Made by a program: the position numbers and the translations under genes. This document shows, one piece after another, positions 43,899-53,319 of a stretch of DNA of 64,000 nt. The notes beneath the pieces were generated by a model. The model did no database searches. It worked only from the letters and a program-made list of their open reading frames with translations, and was not told the DNA's origin. Source of the DNA: Ruminococcus sp. (GTDB lineage Bacteria > Bacillota > Clostridia > Oscillospirales > Acutalibacteraceae); contig JAFUJH010000033.1 in NCBI GenBank assembly GCA_017473775.1, positions 1-64,000 on the forward strand. Direction: 5' to 3'. Position 1 is the stretch's first letter; each line of letters begins with the position of its first letter.

Positions 43899-44237
43899 AT
43901 GGAGATAAAATTACCACAGCTCAGCTGGTTTCGACAGATTCAGGATAACCGACCCGTCAGGAACTTTTTCTCAGGCTCATTGGGCACAGACCCGGAGCGA
44001 GGTTCGCTGAGACACAAGACCTTCAACTACGAGGTATATGCCGAGGAGCTGAAAAAAGACGACGGAGAAGAAACAATCATCCTTGTGGCCAAGTGCCATA
44101 TTCTGCTGCCCTGGTCTCAGGGACTTGAGCGCACAGACCATCAGCAGAAGGACTTTAAATTCTCAACCGAGGGCATTGAGCAGGCTGCCGCATGGATTGA
44201 GGCACAGTACAAGCTCCTTATGCCCGAGGAGCAGTAA
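43899..44237 (+). CDS. Hypothetical cytosolic protein
   Basis: 112 residues from ATG 43899 behind AGGAGG; earlier in-frame codons overlap the promoter. It is soluble and rich in charged residues, with a conserved-looking core (FNYEVYAEEL, ILVAKCHILLPWSQG) and a final helix. No family recognised. It is a single-gene transcript with its own promoter and terminator. Confidence 0.75.
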   Translation: MEIKLPQLSWFRQIQDNRPVRNFFSGSLGTDPERGSLRHKTFNYEVYAEELKKDDGEETIILVAKCHILLPWSQGLERTDHQQKDFKFSTEGIEQAAAWIEAQYKLLMPEEQ

Positions 44238-44265
44238 CCCTTATTCAAACATATCAGACCTGCAA

Positions 44266-44300
44266 ACCACACTGACTAATAATCGGTGTGGTTTTTCTTT
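44266..44300 (+). terminator. Terminator of the 43.9 kb gene
   Basis: AACCACACTGA pairs with TCGGTGTGGTT around a short loop, followed by a T run. Confidence 0.82.
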
Positions 44301-44437
44301 TAATACAAGCACAATACAGGCACATTAATGTGAACACCCTGCATCATCATTCCGACTCGATACTACAATTCAATATGTATAACTCAAAAACTCCAGATGT
44401 TATATTAAAATATTTTAAAATAATTTAATATAAATTG

Positions 44438-44466
44438 TTGCATTTTAAAACTTACAGTGTTATAAT
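44438..44466 (+). promoter_or_regulatory. Promoter of the LRR gene
   Basis: TTGCAT (44438-44443), 17-bp spacer, TATAAT (44461-44466), 56 bases before the start codon. Confidence 0.72.
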
Positions 44467-44521
44467 ATCATCACATAAACTATCCGAATATTTAATTCAT
44501 ATATTACAGAAAGGAAATGCT

Positions 44522-46279
44522 ATGAAGAAGTTACTCTCAATTCTCATGTGTCTTCTGGTGCTGACACTTATGTGCCCTGTTGTGGGAGCTCTGGAGCTCT
44601 CCGACTCATACCTGGGCACTATGTCACTGCCTGAGGACAGCCACATCACAACGCTCACCCGTTACAACATACGGGAGACTGATGCAGCAGAGGTTGTTGT
44701 CCCCCACAATATCACTGGTATTGACACAGAAGCCTTCACATACTGCAACGATGTGGACACAATCACTCTCCATGCGGACATCCGTCACATTGGCGAGAAT
44801 GCCTTTCTGGGCACTGCCTATTACGACAACCCCGCCAACTGGCAGGAGGGTGTGCTGTATATCGGCACCTGTCTTATCAAGGCAGACTCTGACAAAATCA
44901 GCAGTACATATGTTGTCCGTGACGGCACAACCCTGATTGCAAATGAAGCTTTCAGGGATTGTAAGAATCTGGATACTATAATCATTCCCGATACCGTCAA
45001 GTATGTAGGCGCTGACGCATTCACAGGCACAGGTTTTTACAACAATCACAGCAACTGGAAGGACGGTGTGCTCACCCTCGACCATCTGCTTCTTTGTGTA
45101 AACACAAACCTTAGCGGAAAGTTCACAGTTGATGAGTCTGTCCGCACAATTGCAGAAAATGCCTTTCTCAACTGCAAGAACATCACTCAGGTTATCACCT
45201 CGGATTCTCTTGAACATATAGGTGAATTTGCTTTCTCAGCCTGCAGAAGCCTGAATGCAATTCATCTGGGCAGAAATCTGGAGACTTTAGGCGAAGGATG
45301 CTTCAACACCGACTCTGACCTTGAGGTTATTACTGTCTCAACCGATAACCTGCACTATACCGTTCAGGACGGTATACTTTACAACAAAGAGCTCACAGAG
45401 CTTGTCCGCTGTCCTCAGAGCACATCGGGTACAGTCACAGCGGCAGATACTGTGCAGAGTATTTCTGCCTGCGCCTTTGAGAGCTGTACAAGCATTGACG
45501 AGGTAATCCTCCCCGAAAACTTTCAGAGCATCAGTGACGCTGCCTTCTCTTACTCAGGCATCAGGTCTATCACTCTCCCCGAGGACCTGACCTACATTGG
45601 AAACTTTGCCTTCTCCCGTTGTCTCAACCTGACAGAAATAATTGTTCCTGACAAGGTAAGAGAGCTGGGAATCAACGCTTTTGAGTACTGCTTGAGCCTT
45701 AAGTCAGTTACTCTGGGTGAGAGGATAACCGCTCTGCCTATGAACTGCTTTATGTATTGCGAGAGCCTCAGCGATGTAAACCTTGGCAACCATATCTCTG
45801 AAATCTCATCCACTGCTTTCAGAAGCACTGCGTTGCTCAGCGACACCGGAAAATACACAGACGGTATGCTGATTGTCTCTGATATGTATCTCATCCGTGT
45901 TGCATCCGACACTGCCTCCTGCAATGTACCCGACAGCGTCAGATGCATTGCAAATGAAGCCTTCGCCGACCCTCTGGAAAGGGGCGTGCTCAGAGAAATA
46001 AGCCTGCCTCCCTTCCTTAATTCAATCGACGAGTCAATCTTCGGCTACTCGCTGGATGGTGTGACTCTGCGTTACAGAGGTACAACAGATATGTTCTATG
46101 TAATATCCGATATGCCCCTGTATGATATGAATATATCTACATCAACCAACGAATATCTGGCAGGCTGTTTTACTTTACTTCTGATTCTTTGCCTCGGCTA
46201 CGGATTTGTCCTGTTCTACGCCGCTTGCAAGGAAGAGCCCGAAGATAACAGAAAGGATGGTCAAAGTGACACTCACTAA
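44522..46279 (+). CDS. Surface protein with BspA-type leucine-rich repeats and C-terminal anchor
   Basis: 585 residues from ATG 44522 with AGAAAGG upstream. Signal peptide (1-22), then BspA/LRR_5 repeats throughout (many copies of I-x-x-x-A-F-x-x-C/S-x-x-L) with three inserted ...GVL or GML segments (WQEGVLYIG, WKDGVLTLD, YTDGMLIVS), and a membrane helix near the C terminus (about 545-568) with a short charged tail. Unlike the 40.9 kb protein it has no dockerin and would be held in the membrane. It overlaps the next gene by 14 bp. Confidence 0.9.
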   Translation: MKKLLSILMCLLVLTLMCPVVGALELSDSYLGTMSLPEDSHITTLTRYNIRETDAAEVVVPHNITGIDTEAFTYCNDVDTITLHADIRHIGENAFLGTAYYDNPANWQEGVLYIGTCLIKADSDKISSTYVVRDGTTLIANEAFRDCKNLDTIIIPDTVKYVGADAFTGTGFYNNHSNWKDGVLTLDHLLLCVNTNLSGKFTVDESVRTIAENAFLNCKNITQVITSDSLEHIGEFAFSACRSLNAIHLGRNLETLGEGCFNTDSDLEVITVSTDNLHYTVQDGILYNKELTELVRCPQSTSGTVTAADTVQSISACAFESCTSIDEVILPENFQSISDAAFSYSGIRSITLPEDLTYIGNFAFSRCLNLTEIIVPDKVRELGINAFEYCLSLKSVTLGERITALPMNCFMYCESLSDVNLGNHISEISSTAFRSTALLSDTGKYTDGMLIVSDMYLIRVASDTASCNVPDSVRCIANEAFADPLERGVLREISLPPFLNSIDESIFGYSLDGVTLRYRGTTDMFYVISDMPLYDMNISTSTNEYLAGCFTLLLILCLGYGFVLFYAACKEEPEDNRKDGQSDTH

Positions 46280-47822
46280 GAAGAAATTCAATACAAGCGT
46301 TATTCTTTTATGCTCCTCGCTTGCGTGCGGTGTGTTCTACTGCTTCCTTGATTTAATTCTCGGATATACTGACAGCTTAGCCACTTACGGTTTCAGAAGC
46401 AACCTGTTTATAAGCCTTATCTGTATGCTTCCTGCCGTCCTTACGCTGATTAACATCTGCCTTGAGCGTATTCTGGATTACAACCCCAGAATTTACATTG
46501 TAAGTATCTTTGTATTCTACGCAATCCAGCCCTTGGCAATGCTGATGACAGGTATATCTCCTCTGAGGGTGCTGTACTTTGGCTTTGCTCCTGCACAATA
46601 CGACTTCACAGTTGTGCTTACTATAATCCTCAGGCTCCTGATGCTCATATTCCTGCCTGTTGCAGACCGCTTTGCACTCAGACTTTACAGCCTGGTATCC
46701 GCTGTGCTGTGCATCGGCAGTGCTATAGTCCTCTGTATAGATGCCTCCTATCCTATGACAGGTGTGATTGTTGCACTGTTAGTTGACCTGCTGTATCACG
46801 GAGCACTGTACAACCTTGGAGATTACCTTGAGGGTGACAACGAGTTCAAGCCCTTCAAGAAGTTTTTTGATTCCATCACAAAGCCCATAATCGACTTTTT
46901 CTCTGACAGCGAATTTGACGATGATGACTTTGAGGAGGAGGAGGATTATTACGACGATGATGAAGAAGAATCCCCCCGCTCCTTCAATATGGCACTGGAA
47001 TACAGAAAGCTCTGTGCCTATGCCCTTCATATTAAGGACGAGGAGTTTCTGGAGGCTCACACCTTCCTGCAGAACCTTTCCGAGGGAATCATCACCCATA
47101 ATGGGGATGACTACATCAACAAGGAGATTTGCACCTATCACCTGAGGAATCTTCGTATTCTTACTCAGACCGTAAATGTAATGCACCCTGACTATATGTC
47201 AGAGACATTTCAGGTCAAGCTGGAGGCTCTCCTTGACAAAGCTAATGACCGTAACTACCTGCATGGAGTGGTAGCCTTTGCAATGGCTGTCTTTAATAAG
47301 GCACTTCCCCTGTGGATGAGGGCTGTATCTGAGTTTGAGGACAGCATCCTGCACATTGGCAAGAGCTCCGATTCAACTCACGGCTTCTCTTACAACGAGG
47401 ACGAGGATGTGCTTCGCAATGCCTGTGACCTCTGCCTCAAGGCAGAGCTTGAAAACAACATCCTGCTTGTATATTCAGAGGATGTGGTAGCACTGCTTCA
47501 TCTGTACGACGAGCTCACCGCCAAAGTTCCCCACCGCAAGGTGCTCAACAGCGATACCTTCACTGATATCGTAGAGGACACTGTTCACAACAAAACCGAA
47601 GCTGCAGACAAATTCAAGGATGCGGATATTCTTCTGGTACCTGACCTGCAGTTCTTCATTGGCAAGACCGCCTCTCAGGGGGTAATTGCTGACATCCTTG
47701 AAAGCAGAGCAAGTGCAAACAAGCCCACAATTATAACGGTAAACCAAGACATCTCCACCTGTGACGGTGTATGTGATGAGCTTATAAGTGCACTTGAAGG
47801 TGCAAACAAATTCGTTATCTGA
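46266..47822 (+). CDS. Multi-pass membrane protein with acidic linker and helical cytosolic domain
   Basis: 518 residues from GTG 46266 (spacing to GAAAGG fits; ATG 46257 is the alternative). About six membrane helices in the first 190 residues, a very acidic linker (about 225-250, mostly Asp/Glu/Tyr), then a long helical domain. The last 100 residues read like the core of an ATPase without Walker A (ADILLVPDLQFFIGK, then PTIITVNQDIS). No family recognised. It is translationally coupled to the LRR surface protein. Confidence 0.8.
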   Translation: MTLTKKKFNTSVILLCSSLACGVFYCFLDLILGYTDSLATYGFRSNLFISLICMLPAVLTLINICLERILDYNPRIYIVSIFVFYAIQPLAMLMTGISPLRVLYFGFAPAQYDFTVVLTIILRLLMLIFLPVADRFALRLYSLVSAVLCIGSAIVLCIDASYPMTGVIVALLVDLLYHGALYNLGDYLEGDNEFKPFKKFFDSITKPIIDFFSDSEFDDDDFEEEEDYYDDDEEESPRSFNMALEYRKLCAYALHIKDEEFLEAHTFLQNLSEGIITHNGDDYINKEICTYHLRNLRILTQTVNVMHPDYMSETFQVKLEALLDKANDRNYLHGVVAFAMAVFNKALPLWMRAVSEFEDSILHIGKSSDSTHGFSYNEDEDVLRNACDLCLKAELENNILLVYSEDVVALLHLYDELTAKVPHRKVLNSDTFTDIVEDTVHNKTEAADKFKDADILLVPDLQFFIGKTASQGVIADILESRASANKPTIITVNQDISTCDGVCDELISALEGANKFVI

Positions 47823-47943
47823 TTAATTAAGCAGAAATCCATCTGAGGAAGAATCCCCGATTTTCCCTCGGGTGGTTTTGCTTTGTGAGGATTATCAGAG
47901 AACAGATACCATAAAGAAAATTATTTACAATTCTCTCAAGGGC

Positions 47944-47972
47944 TTGACTTTCCTTAAAAAGACTAATATGAT
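47944..47972 (+). promoter_or_regulatory. Promoter of the 48.0 kb lipoprotein gene
   Basis: TTGACT (47944-47949), 17-bp spacer, TATGAT (47967-47972). Confidence 0.75.
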
Positions 47973-48007
47973 ATACAGGTAACAAATAATGAAAGGATGC
48001 ATTGAAT

Positions 48008-48589
48008 ATGAAAAGAATAATTGCAGCAGTAATGGCACTTGTGCTTTGCCTGTCACTGTGTGCCTGCGGCAAGGATCACAGCATCGGCGAGGCTGTACAG
48101 GTGGACAACTTCGCCTACACAATCAAAGAGGTACAGCTGGTTGACAGCGTTTATCACGGTGACAAGTCCTCTGATGACTTCCTGACTCCCACAGGCACAG
48201 GCGAAAACCAATTCTCAGCTCCCGGCGGCAGTACACTGCTGTGGTTCTCTGCTGAGTACACCTACACAGGCACTGACACCGAGGACTCTGATATGGCAAA
48301 AGAATTTTTTGTTCCTATCGTCAAGTGCAAAGGCGGCAGATTTGACACAAACTATATGGTAGTTGTGAAGGCTCCCGACGGCAACTGGTACAACCTTAAC
48401 TCCGATTTAAGCTGGGAGACAAGAGAAAATGCAGGTCTTGACATCAACTCCCTGAGCTTTGACTTAGAGCCTGACAGTTCCAAAACCTATGAGGTACGCG
48501 GATTCATCTACATTCCCACAGATGCCGCTGAGAACGAGAACAGCAAAATCAACCTCTATATGCACACAACAAAGTTCTCTGTCAGATAA
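48008..48589 (+). CDS. Lipoprotein with DUF4352-like beta domain
   Basis: 193 residues. Signal peptide with lipobox LCAC, then a beta-rich domain with the order seen in DUF4352 proteins (VQVDNFAYTIKEVQL at the start, then LLWFSAEYTYTG and YEVRGFIYIP). It should be anchored on the outer face of the membrane. The start at ATG 48008 fits GAAAGGA; a TTG two codons earlier is less likely. Monocistronic. Confidence 0.82.
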   Translation: MKRIIAAVMALVLCLSLCACGKDHSIGEAVQVDNFAYTIKEVQLVDSVYHGDKSSDDFLTPTGTGENQFSAPGGSTLLWFSAEYTYTGTDTEDSDMAKEFFVPIVKCKGGRFDTNYMVVVKAPDGNWYNLNSDLSWETRENAGLDINSLSFDLEPDSSKTYEVRGFIYIPTDAAENENSKINLYMHTTKFSVR

Positions 48590-48628
48590 TCAAACGCTTT
48601 CTGAGCAAATGAATTCATAACAGTAAAA

Positions 48629-48662
48629 ACGCATTGCAAGGTTTTATCCTTACAATGCGTTT
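48629..48662. terminator. Bidirectional terminator between convergent genes
   Basis: ACGCATTG-AAGG pairs with CCTT-CAATGCGT, with A and T runs on the two sides so it works both ways. Confidence 0.85.
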
Positions 48663-48673
48663 TAGTTTTATTC

Positions 48674-49555
48674 TTAAATATTTTCGCCTGTGTATTTCAG
48701 AGTGTGCTCGATGCTGTCGATTTTTTTCTTCTGCTTTTCAAGCTCGTTCTGAAGTGAGTAAACCTCTGAGGACAGGGTATCTCTGCGAAGTCTCAAGTCC
48801 TTCACCTGCACACCCAGCTTCTTCCCTTTATCCCAAAGGTAGATGTATCTTGCTACAAGCGGGATCAACACAATAAGACCAAGTCCATAAACAGCACAGA
48901 GCACTATTGAGACAACATATGCCCATGCTCCGGGTGTAAACTTAGACATACTGCAATGCCTCAAGTCATTTTCTGCAGTAGTGAGAGATGCTGATAAATC
49001 CTGCATTCTACGGGATTTATCTTTTATCTCCGCCTCAATCCGCTCTTTCTCCCTGACAGCCTGACTGAGATCGTCCACTACTCCCTCACGCCACTCGCTG
49101 TTTATCCTTGCAAGGTAGCTGTTCCACTGCTCCTGCAGTACATTGAAGATTGCAGGGTCAGAGTCTTTGACACAGTTGAAGGCACAGTTTGCGTTATACT
49201 CGATACGGGCTACATGCTCAGAGCCGATGCGTACACGGGTAAACTCCTGTGTAGAGATACGGACAAGTCCCCACCAGCCACGCCAGTCAGCAGGAGCAAT
49301 GTCCACAACCTCCTCAAACAGCTCACGGGCACGGTTAGCATTGCCGTGCATCTTGTAGAACACCTCTGCGTTATTAAGCTTTGTTTCAACGCTGACACCC
49401 TCAACTACCACATTGCCAATCTCTAATTTATAATTATTGATTGCCTTTTCGGTAATGAAAGGAGTGTCACAATACGGGCAGACCGCCGCCTCTTTGGCGT
49501 CGTCTATCTGCAGATTCTGTCCGCACTGAGTACATTTTGCCGCAACCAAGGGCAT
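48674..49555 (-). CDS. Zinc-ribbon membrane protein with coiled coil
   Basis: 293 residues from ATG 49555 (AGGTG upstream). N-terminal zinc ribbon with CTQCG and CPYCD pairs, a helical TPR-like region (about 60-145), a coiled coil, two close membrane helices (about 215-245), and a second coiled coil at the end. No enzymatic motif. Such zinc-ribbon membrane proteins are common in Clostridia and of unknown function. Confidence 0.82.
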   Translation of the reverse strand: MPLVAAKCTQCGQNLQIDDAKEAAVCPYCDTPFITEKAINNYKLEIGNVVVEGVSVETKLNNAEVFYKMHGNANRARELFEEVVDIAPADWRGWWGLVRISTQEFTRVRIGSEHVARIEYNANCAFNCVKDSDPAIFNVLQEQWNSYLARINSEWREGVVDDLSQAVREKERIEAEIKDKSRRMQDLSASLTTAENDLRHCSMSKFTPGAWAYVVSIVLCAVYGLGLIVLIPLVARYIYLWDKGKKLGVQVKDLRLRRDTLSSEVYSLQNELEKQKKKIDSIEHTLKYTGENI

Positions 49556-49631
49556 AAAAATCACCTATCCACTCATTATTTTTATACAGTATAACACATA
49601 TTGTTACATTTTGCAACATATATTTGAAAAT

Positions 49632-50105
49632 TTACAGTATCTTTTCCATTCCTATTTTCTGCACGGTGAGACCCATTGCCTCGTAGAACTTCATTGCACT
49701 CTCGTTCTTAGCCCAGACATTCAATGTTACATTATAGCATCCCAGGTCCCTTGCATAATCCAAAGTATACTCATACAGTGCCTTGCCCACACGCTTACCC
49801 CGTGCATTCTCGTCAACGCATAAATCATCTATGTATAGGGTCTTTGCATCCACAAGGGACGAATGCCCTTGCACATCATTGACAACTGTGAAGCAGTGAC
49901 CCAGCACACAGCCCGACTCCTCATCAACAGCAACAAAAACAGGTGTGCTGTCATCCTCGATGATAGCTTTGAGTTCCTCGTCACGGTACTTCTTTCCCAC
50001 TTCTTTGAAGATATCAGGTCTGCCTACATGATGCACATACAGCACCTGTCTGAGCAGGCTGTTGATACCCTCCATATCCTTAATCTCTGCCCGTCTGATA
50101 ATCAT
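49632..50105 (-). CDS. GNAT-family N-acetyltransferase
   Basis: 157 residues, typical for the family. Motif A (LCVDENARGKRVGKALYEY) binds acetyl-CoA, and the following NVWAKNESAMKFYEAMGL is the characteristic motif B. The substrate cannot be told. Monocistronic, with a terminator upstream in the gap to the next gene. Confidence 0.93.
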   Translation of the reverse strand: MIIRRAEIKDMEGINSLLRQVLYVHHVGRPDIFKEVGKKYRDEELKAIIEDDSTPVFVAVDEESGCVLGHCFTVVNDVQGHSSLVDAKTLYIDDLCVDENARGKRVGKALYEYTLDYARDLGCYNVTLNVWAKNESAMKFYEAMGLTVQKIGMEKIL

Positions 50106-50157
50106 AGTCAGTCACCTCTTTGTATATAATTATAAATCCTGTCCCTTATAAAATCAA

Positions 50158-50188
50158 TACACCGCCGAGAAAACCCTCAGCGGTGTAT
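50158..50188. terminator. Terminator between GNAT gene and 50.2 kb gene
   Basis: TACACCGCCGAG pairs with CTCAGCGGTGTA (one mismatch). A T-rich tract follows on the minus strand only weakly. Confidence 0.65.
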
Positions 50189-50196
50189 AATATTAA

Positions 50197-50631
50197 TTAC
50201 AAAAATTGTCGGATATCTATTGCAAGTCTCTCCTCAAGGTTAATGAGGCGTTTTGTGATGTCCTTGGATACCTCGTCTGCCGCCTTGTACTGGTTAAGAT
50301 AGCGGTTGAGGCTTTTGACGCCCATATTGCAACCGTCTGTCATCAGGTCAGCTACGGTGTTATCCGAGTCCTCAAGCCCAAGCTTTACGCTTGTTTTCAT
50401 CCATGACATTCCCTTGGCTATGGGGTTTGGGTCTTTGCCCTCATCCTTGTATTTATCAAGGAGCACCTCCAGCTCTGATCTCAGTTCCTCATGCTCCTGC
50501 TTGCACTCTGTAAGGTACTTTCTGAAGGCTTCCGAATGTACATGAGGCAACACATCGTCAATAGATGTTACACCCATCTTAATACCTGCGTCACATTCAC
50601 GCAAAAGCTTTATTGTATCTTGTTCCACCAT
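50197..50631 (-). CDS. Small helical, ferritin-like protein
   Basis: 144 residues, all helical, with the spacing of a four-helix bundle (ECDAGIKMGVTSIDDVLP, CKQEHEELRSELEVLL, MKTSVKLGLEDSDN, SLNRYLNQYKAADE). It resembles DUF2383-type ferritin-like proteins, but a full set of metal ligands is not obvious. Good ribosome site GGAG before the ATG. Confidence 0.7.
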   Translation of the reverse strand: MVEQDTIKLLRECDAGIKMGVTSIDDVLPHVHSEAFRKYLTECKQEHEELRSELEVLLDKYKDEGKDPNPIAKGMSWMKTSVKLGLEDSDNTVADLMTDGCNMGVKSLNRYLNQYKAADEVSKDITKRLINLEERLAIDIRQFL

Positions 50632-50690
50632 AGGGCATTGCTCCTTTTTGTTTGTTTACAAAAAGTATGCCCTTATTTCAGAAAATTATT

Positions 50691-51980
50691 TCACTGAGCC
50701 TTCACAGCTTTCTTCTGCTCCTGAGTTTTCTCGCGATTTATTCTGTATATCTCCTCAGTTGCAAAGGCAAGCTTTGTAACCACATTCTCCTTGGTAGGAT
50801 AGCAGTAGAAGGAGTCGTTCTCTGTGGAAATATCAAAGCAGTCATAGGGCTTGATGTAGCAGTAATCGTACTCTATATGAAGGCTGTTAATCTCAAGAGG
50901 CTGACGCTGTATGCGGTAAGCCTCCCCGTTGTAGAAGCCCTCCAGCACAAAGCCCTGCTCTGCATCGTGAGTTATTTTTGCTTTACCTAATTTTTCAAAC
51001 TTCCAGCATCTGGGCAGTGAGTAAACCTCCACCTCGTCGATGAATGAATACTCACCCTTTTCAATCTGCTGTCGCACCTGAGCACGCTCCCACTCAAACC
51101 AATCAGGCACATGGGTGAATTCGGTTTCACCCTCATTTGCTGTCAGTGTACCGTCTTCATTCAGAGTCCATCGCTTACCGCAATGGGTACAGAATATCTC
51201 TGCTCCCTGTGATGCCATTTTTGACTCAATACCACAGTGAGGACACTGATACAGCACCTTGTGGAGTCCCTCAGCACGGAAGCTCTCCTTGATGAGTATG
51301 CCGTTTTCTTTCTGGTATCTGTACTCGTCATACTCCATTGCCGACTTCACAGCCTCGTTAATCTCCTCCACAGACATAGTCTTTATCTGTTCAGGTGTGA
51401 GAATCTGAGTGAAAGTAGTATGATGCACAGACTTTCTCTTTTTGCGGAAATTCCAGAAGGGTGAATGAAGATGGTTGCCTCTGTGTACTGCAACAACCAC
51501 AGGCACCTTGTTCATCTTGATAAGCTTGCCCAGTGACTCAGGCAGATAGGACAGTGTTCCGCAGGGTGTGTACCTTGCCTCGGGATACATAAAGAGGATA
51601 TCTCCACGCTTGAGCACACGGCTGATAGACTTGATAAGGTGTAAATCCATTGTGAATTTACGGGTACAGATTGCACCGATAAGTTCCAGAAGCCAAGGCC
51701 TGCGGTAAAAGCCGTCGATGCTTACTACATTATTGACTCTGTGCGGGAAGGTAGCCATAGCCGCCAGCTTGAAGTCGATAAAATACATATGGTTGCTCAG
51801 CACCATATAAGGAGGCTTCAGCCCCTCCATATTTATCTTCTCCACCTTATACTTTTTATTCAGCAGACACAGCTTGCACAGGAGCCATATGAGCCATACA
51901 ATAATTTTAGGCTGACGGATAGGATACTTTGCAGTTTTATATCTTTTTTTGTTTTTATAGTTTACCTGTGCATTCGCCAT
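50691..51980 (-). CDS. 1-acyl-sn-glycerol-3-phosphate acyltransferase-like protein with zinc ribbon
   Basis: 429 residues from ATG 51980 (GAGGG upstream). The PlsC domain (about 35-240) has the catalytic NHMYFID (H-x4-D) and a MYPEAR motif in place of EGTR. It then has a CPHCG...CTHCG zinc ribbon (about 250-275) and a beta-rich C-terminal domain, which are not in ordinary PlsC (about 240 residues). The reaction would be acyl transfer to a glycerophosphate or related acceptor at the membrane; the extra domain may change the substrate. Confidence 0.88.
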   Translation of the reverse strand: MANAQVNYKNKKRYKTAKYPIRQPKIIVWLIWLLCKLCLLNKKYKVEKINMEGLKPPYMVLSNHMYFIDFKLAAMATFPHRVNNVVSIDGFYRRPWLLELIGAICTRKFTMDLHLIKSISRVLKRGDILFMYPEARYTPCGTLSYLPESLGKLIKMNKVPVVVAVHRGNHLHSPFWNFRKKRKSVHHTTFTQILTPEQIKTMSVEEINEAVKSAMEYDEYRYQKENGILIKESFRAEGLHKVLYQCPHCGIESKMASQGAEIFCTHCGKRWTLNEDGTLTANEGETEFTHVPDWFEWERAQVRQQIEKGEYSFIDEVEVYSLPRCWKFEKLGKAKITHDAEQGFVLEGFYNGEAYRIQRQPLEINSLHIEYDYCYIKPYDCFDISTENDSFYCYPTKENVVTKLAFATEEIYRINREKTQEQKKAVKAQ

Positions 51981-52066
51981 ATTATCCCTCATTTTTACAT
52001 ATTTACATTTAAATTGTAAAGGATTTATGAACAAAAAGCAAGTGCTTTATAATGGTTTGTAAATTA

Positions 52067-52095
52067 TTGAAATCACGCATAAAAAGTGGTATAAT
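52067..52095 (+). promoter_or_regulatory. Promoter of the hydrolase gene
   Basis: TTGAAA (52067-52072), 17-bp spacer, TATAAT (52090-52095). Confidence 0.78.
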
Positions 52096-52132
52096 TACCC
52101 ATCATAAACAAAAACAAGTCGGAGCGTGCATA

Positions 52133-53083
52133 ATGGAAATTTTATGGATAGTTGCAGGCATCATAGGCGGTATAGCCGTGCTTGTGTTAATTACCTCGTT
52201 TATCTGCTTTCATATGGCTTTTTACACAAACAGGAAGGACGACATCGGTCCCGATGAATACAGCATCCCCGAGGGCAAAATATACGAGCCCTACCGTGAC
52301 CAGATGATAAACTGGATGAAGGAGGTACGGGCTATGGAATGTGAGGAGGTAGAGATAACCTCCTTTGACGGGCTGAAGCTCCGTGGCAAATACTACGAAT
52401 ACTGCAAGGGTGCACCCATTGAGCTTATGTTCCACGGATACCGCGGCTCAGGCGAGAGGGATTTGTGCGGCGGTGTACAGAGGTGCTTCACCCTTAAACG
52501 GAATGTGCTCATAGTTGACCAGCGTGCAAGCGGCAGGAGCGAAGGCAACATTATCACCTTCGGAGTAAACGAAAGCAAGGATTGCCTCAGATGGATTGAT
52601 TTTATAATCAGCCACTTCGGTGAAAACTCAAGGATAATACTCACCGGTATCTCTATGGGCGGTGCAACAGTGCTGATGACAGCAGGCAAGGACCTGCCGA
52701 AGAATGTAATCGGTGTGCTTGCCGATTGCCCCTACTCCTCTCCCAGAGCTATTATTAAAAAGGTTATCCACGATATGAAGCTCCCCGAGAATCTGCTTTT
52801 CCCCTTTGTAAAATTAGGCGGACTTATCTTCGGTCACTTCAACATTGACGAGACCTCTCCTATTACTGCAATCAAGAATTGCAAAGTTCCTGTTATCTTT
52901 ATCCACGGTGAGGCTGACGCCTATGTACCCTGCCAGATGAGCCGTGATATATACGAGCAGTGCAAAGCCCCCAAGGTACTGCTCACTGTCAAGGATGCAG
53001 GCCATGGCCTTGCCTACCTTGTAGACCCTGACAGCTACTTCAAAACTCTCCGACACTTCTGCGCCGAACACGGAATTGAATAA
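52133..53083 (+). CDS. Membrane-anchored alpha/beta hydrolase
   Basis: 316 residues from ATG 52133. An N-terminal membrane helix (3-25) is followed by an alpha/beta-hydrolase fold: oxyanion FHGYRGSGE, nucleophile elbow GISMGG, Asp in HGEADAYVP and His in DAGHGLA, so the triad is complete. It resembles YqkD/BAAT-like hydrolases; the substrate is unknown. Monocistronic. Confidence 0.9.
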   Translation: MEILWIVAGIIGGIAVLVLITSFICFHMAFYTNRKDDIGPDEYSIPEGKIYEPYRDQMINWMKEVRAMECEEVEITSFDGLKLRGKYYEYCKGAPIELMFHGYRGSGERDLCGGVQRCFTLKRNVLIVDQRASGRSEGNIITFGVNESKDCLRWIDFIISHFGENSRIILTGISMGGATVLMTAGKDLPKNVIGVLADCPYSSPRAIIKKVIHDMKLPENLLFPFVKLGGLIFGHFNIDETSPITAIKNCKVPVIFIHGEADAYVPCQMSRDIYEQCKAPKVLLTVKDAGHGLAYLVDPDSYFKTLRHFCAEHGIE

Positions 53084-53106
53084 ATCAGACTTACTGCACA
53101 AAAATT

Positions 53107-53255
53107 GGCTCCCTCCCTGAGGGAGCTGTCAAGCATAGCGAGACTGAGGGAGTAAAACAAACCTTTTCTTATTACTCCTATCGGCATTGGCTTTCAGCCA
53201 ACGCCACTTCCCTCAAAGAGGGAAGCTTTTATTATCCCCTGACAAAGGGAGCCAC
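53107..53255. repeat. Dispersed intergenic palindromic repeat, copy 2
   Basis: Opens with the same CTCCCTCCCTGAGGGAG as 40625 and shares the ACTGAGGGAGT and ACTCCT blocks. The inner hairpins differ (GGCTTTCAGCC), and the end reads CAAAGGGAGCC, pairing with the start GGCTCCCTC. Confidence 0.8.
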
Positions 53256-53277
53256 AGAATAAGACAGCAAAAAAACA

Positions 53278-53318
53278 AGACCTATGATGGAATAAACATC
53301 ATAGGTCTAATTTTTTAT
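53278..53318. terminator. Terminator after the PH-domain gene
   Basis: AGACCTATGATG pairs with CATCATAGGTCT, with T runs on both strands. Confidence 0.85.
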
Positions 53319-53319
53319 T

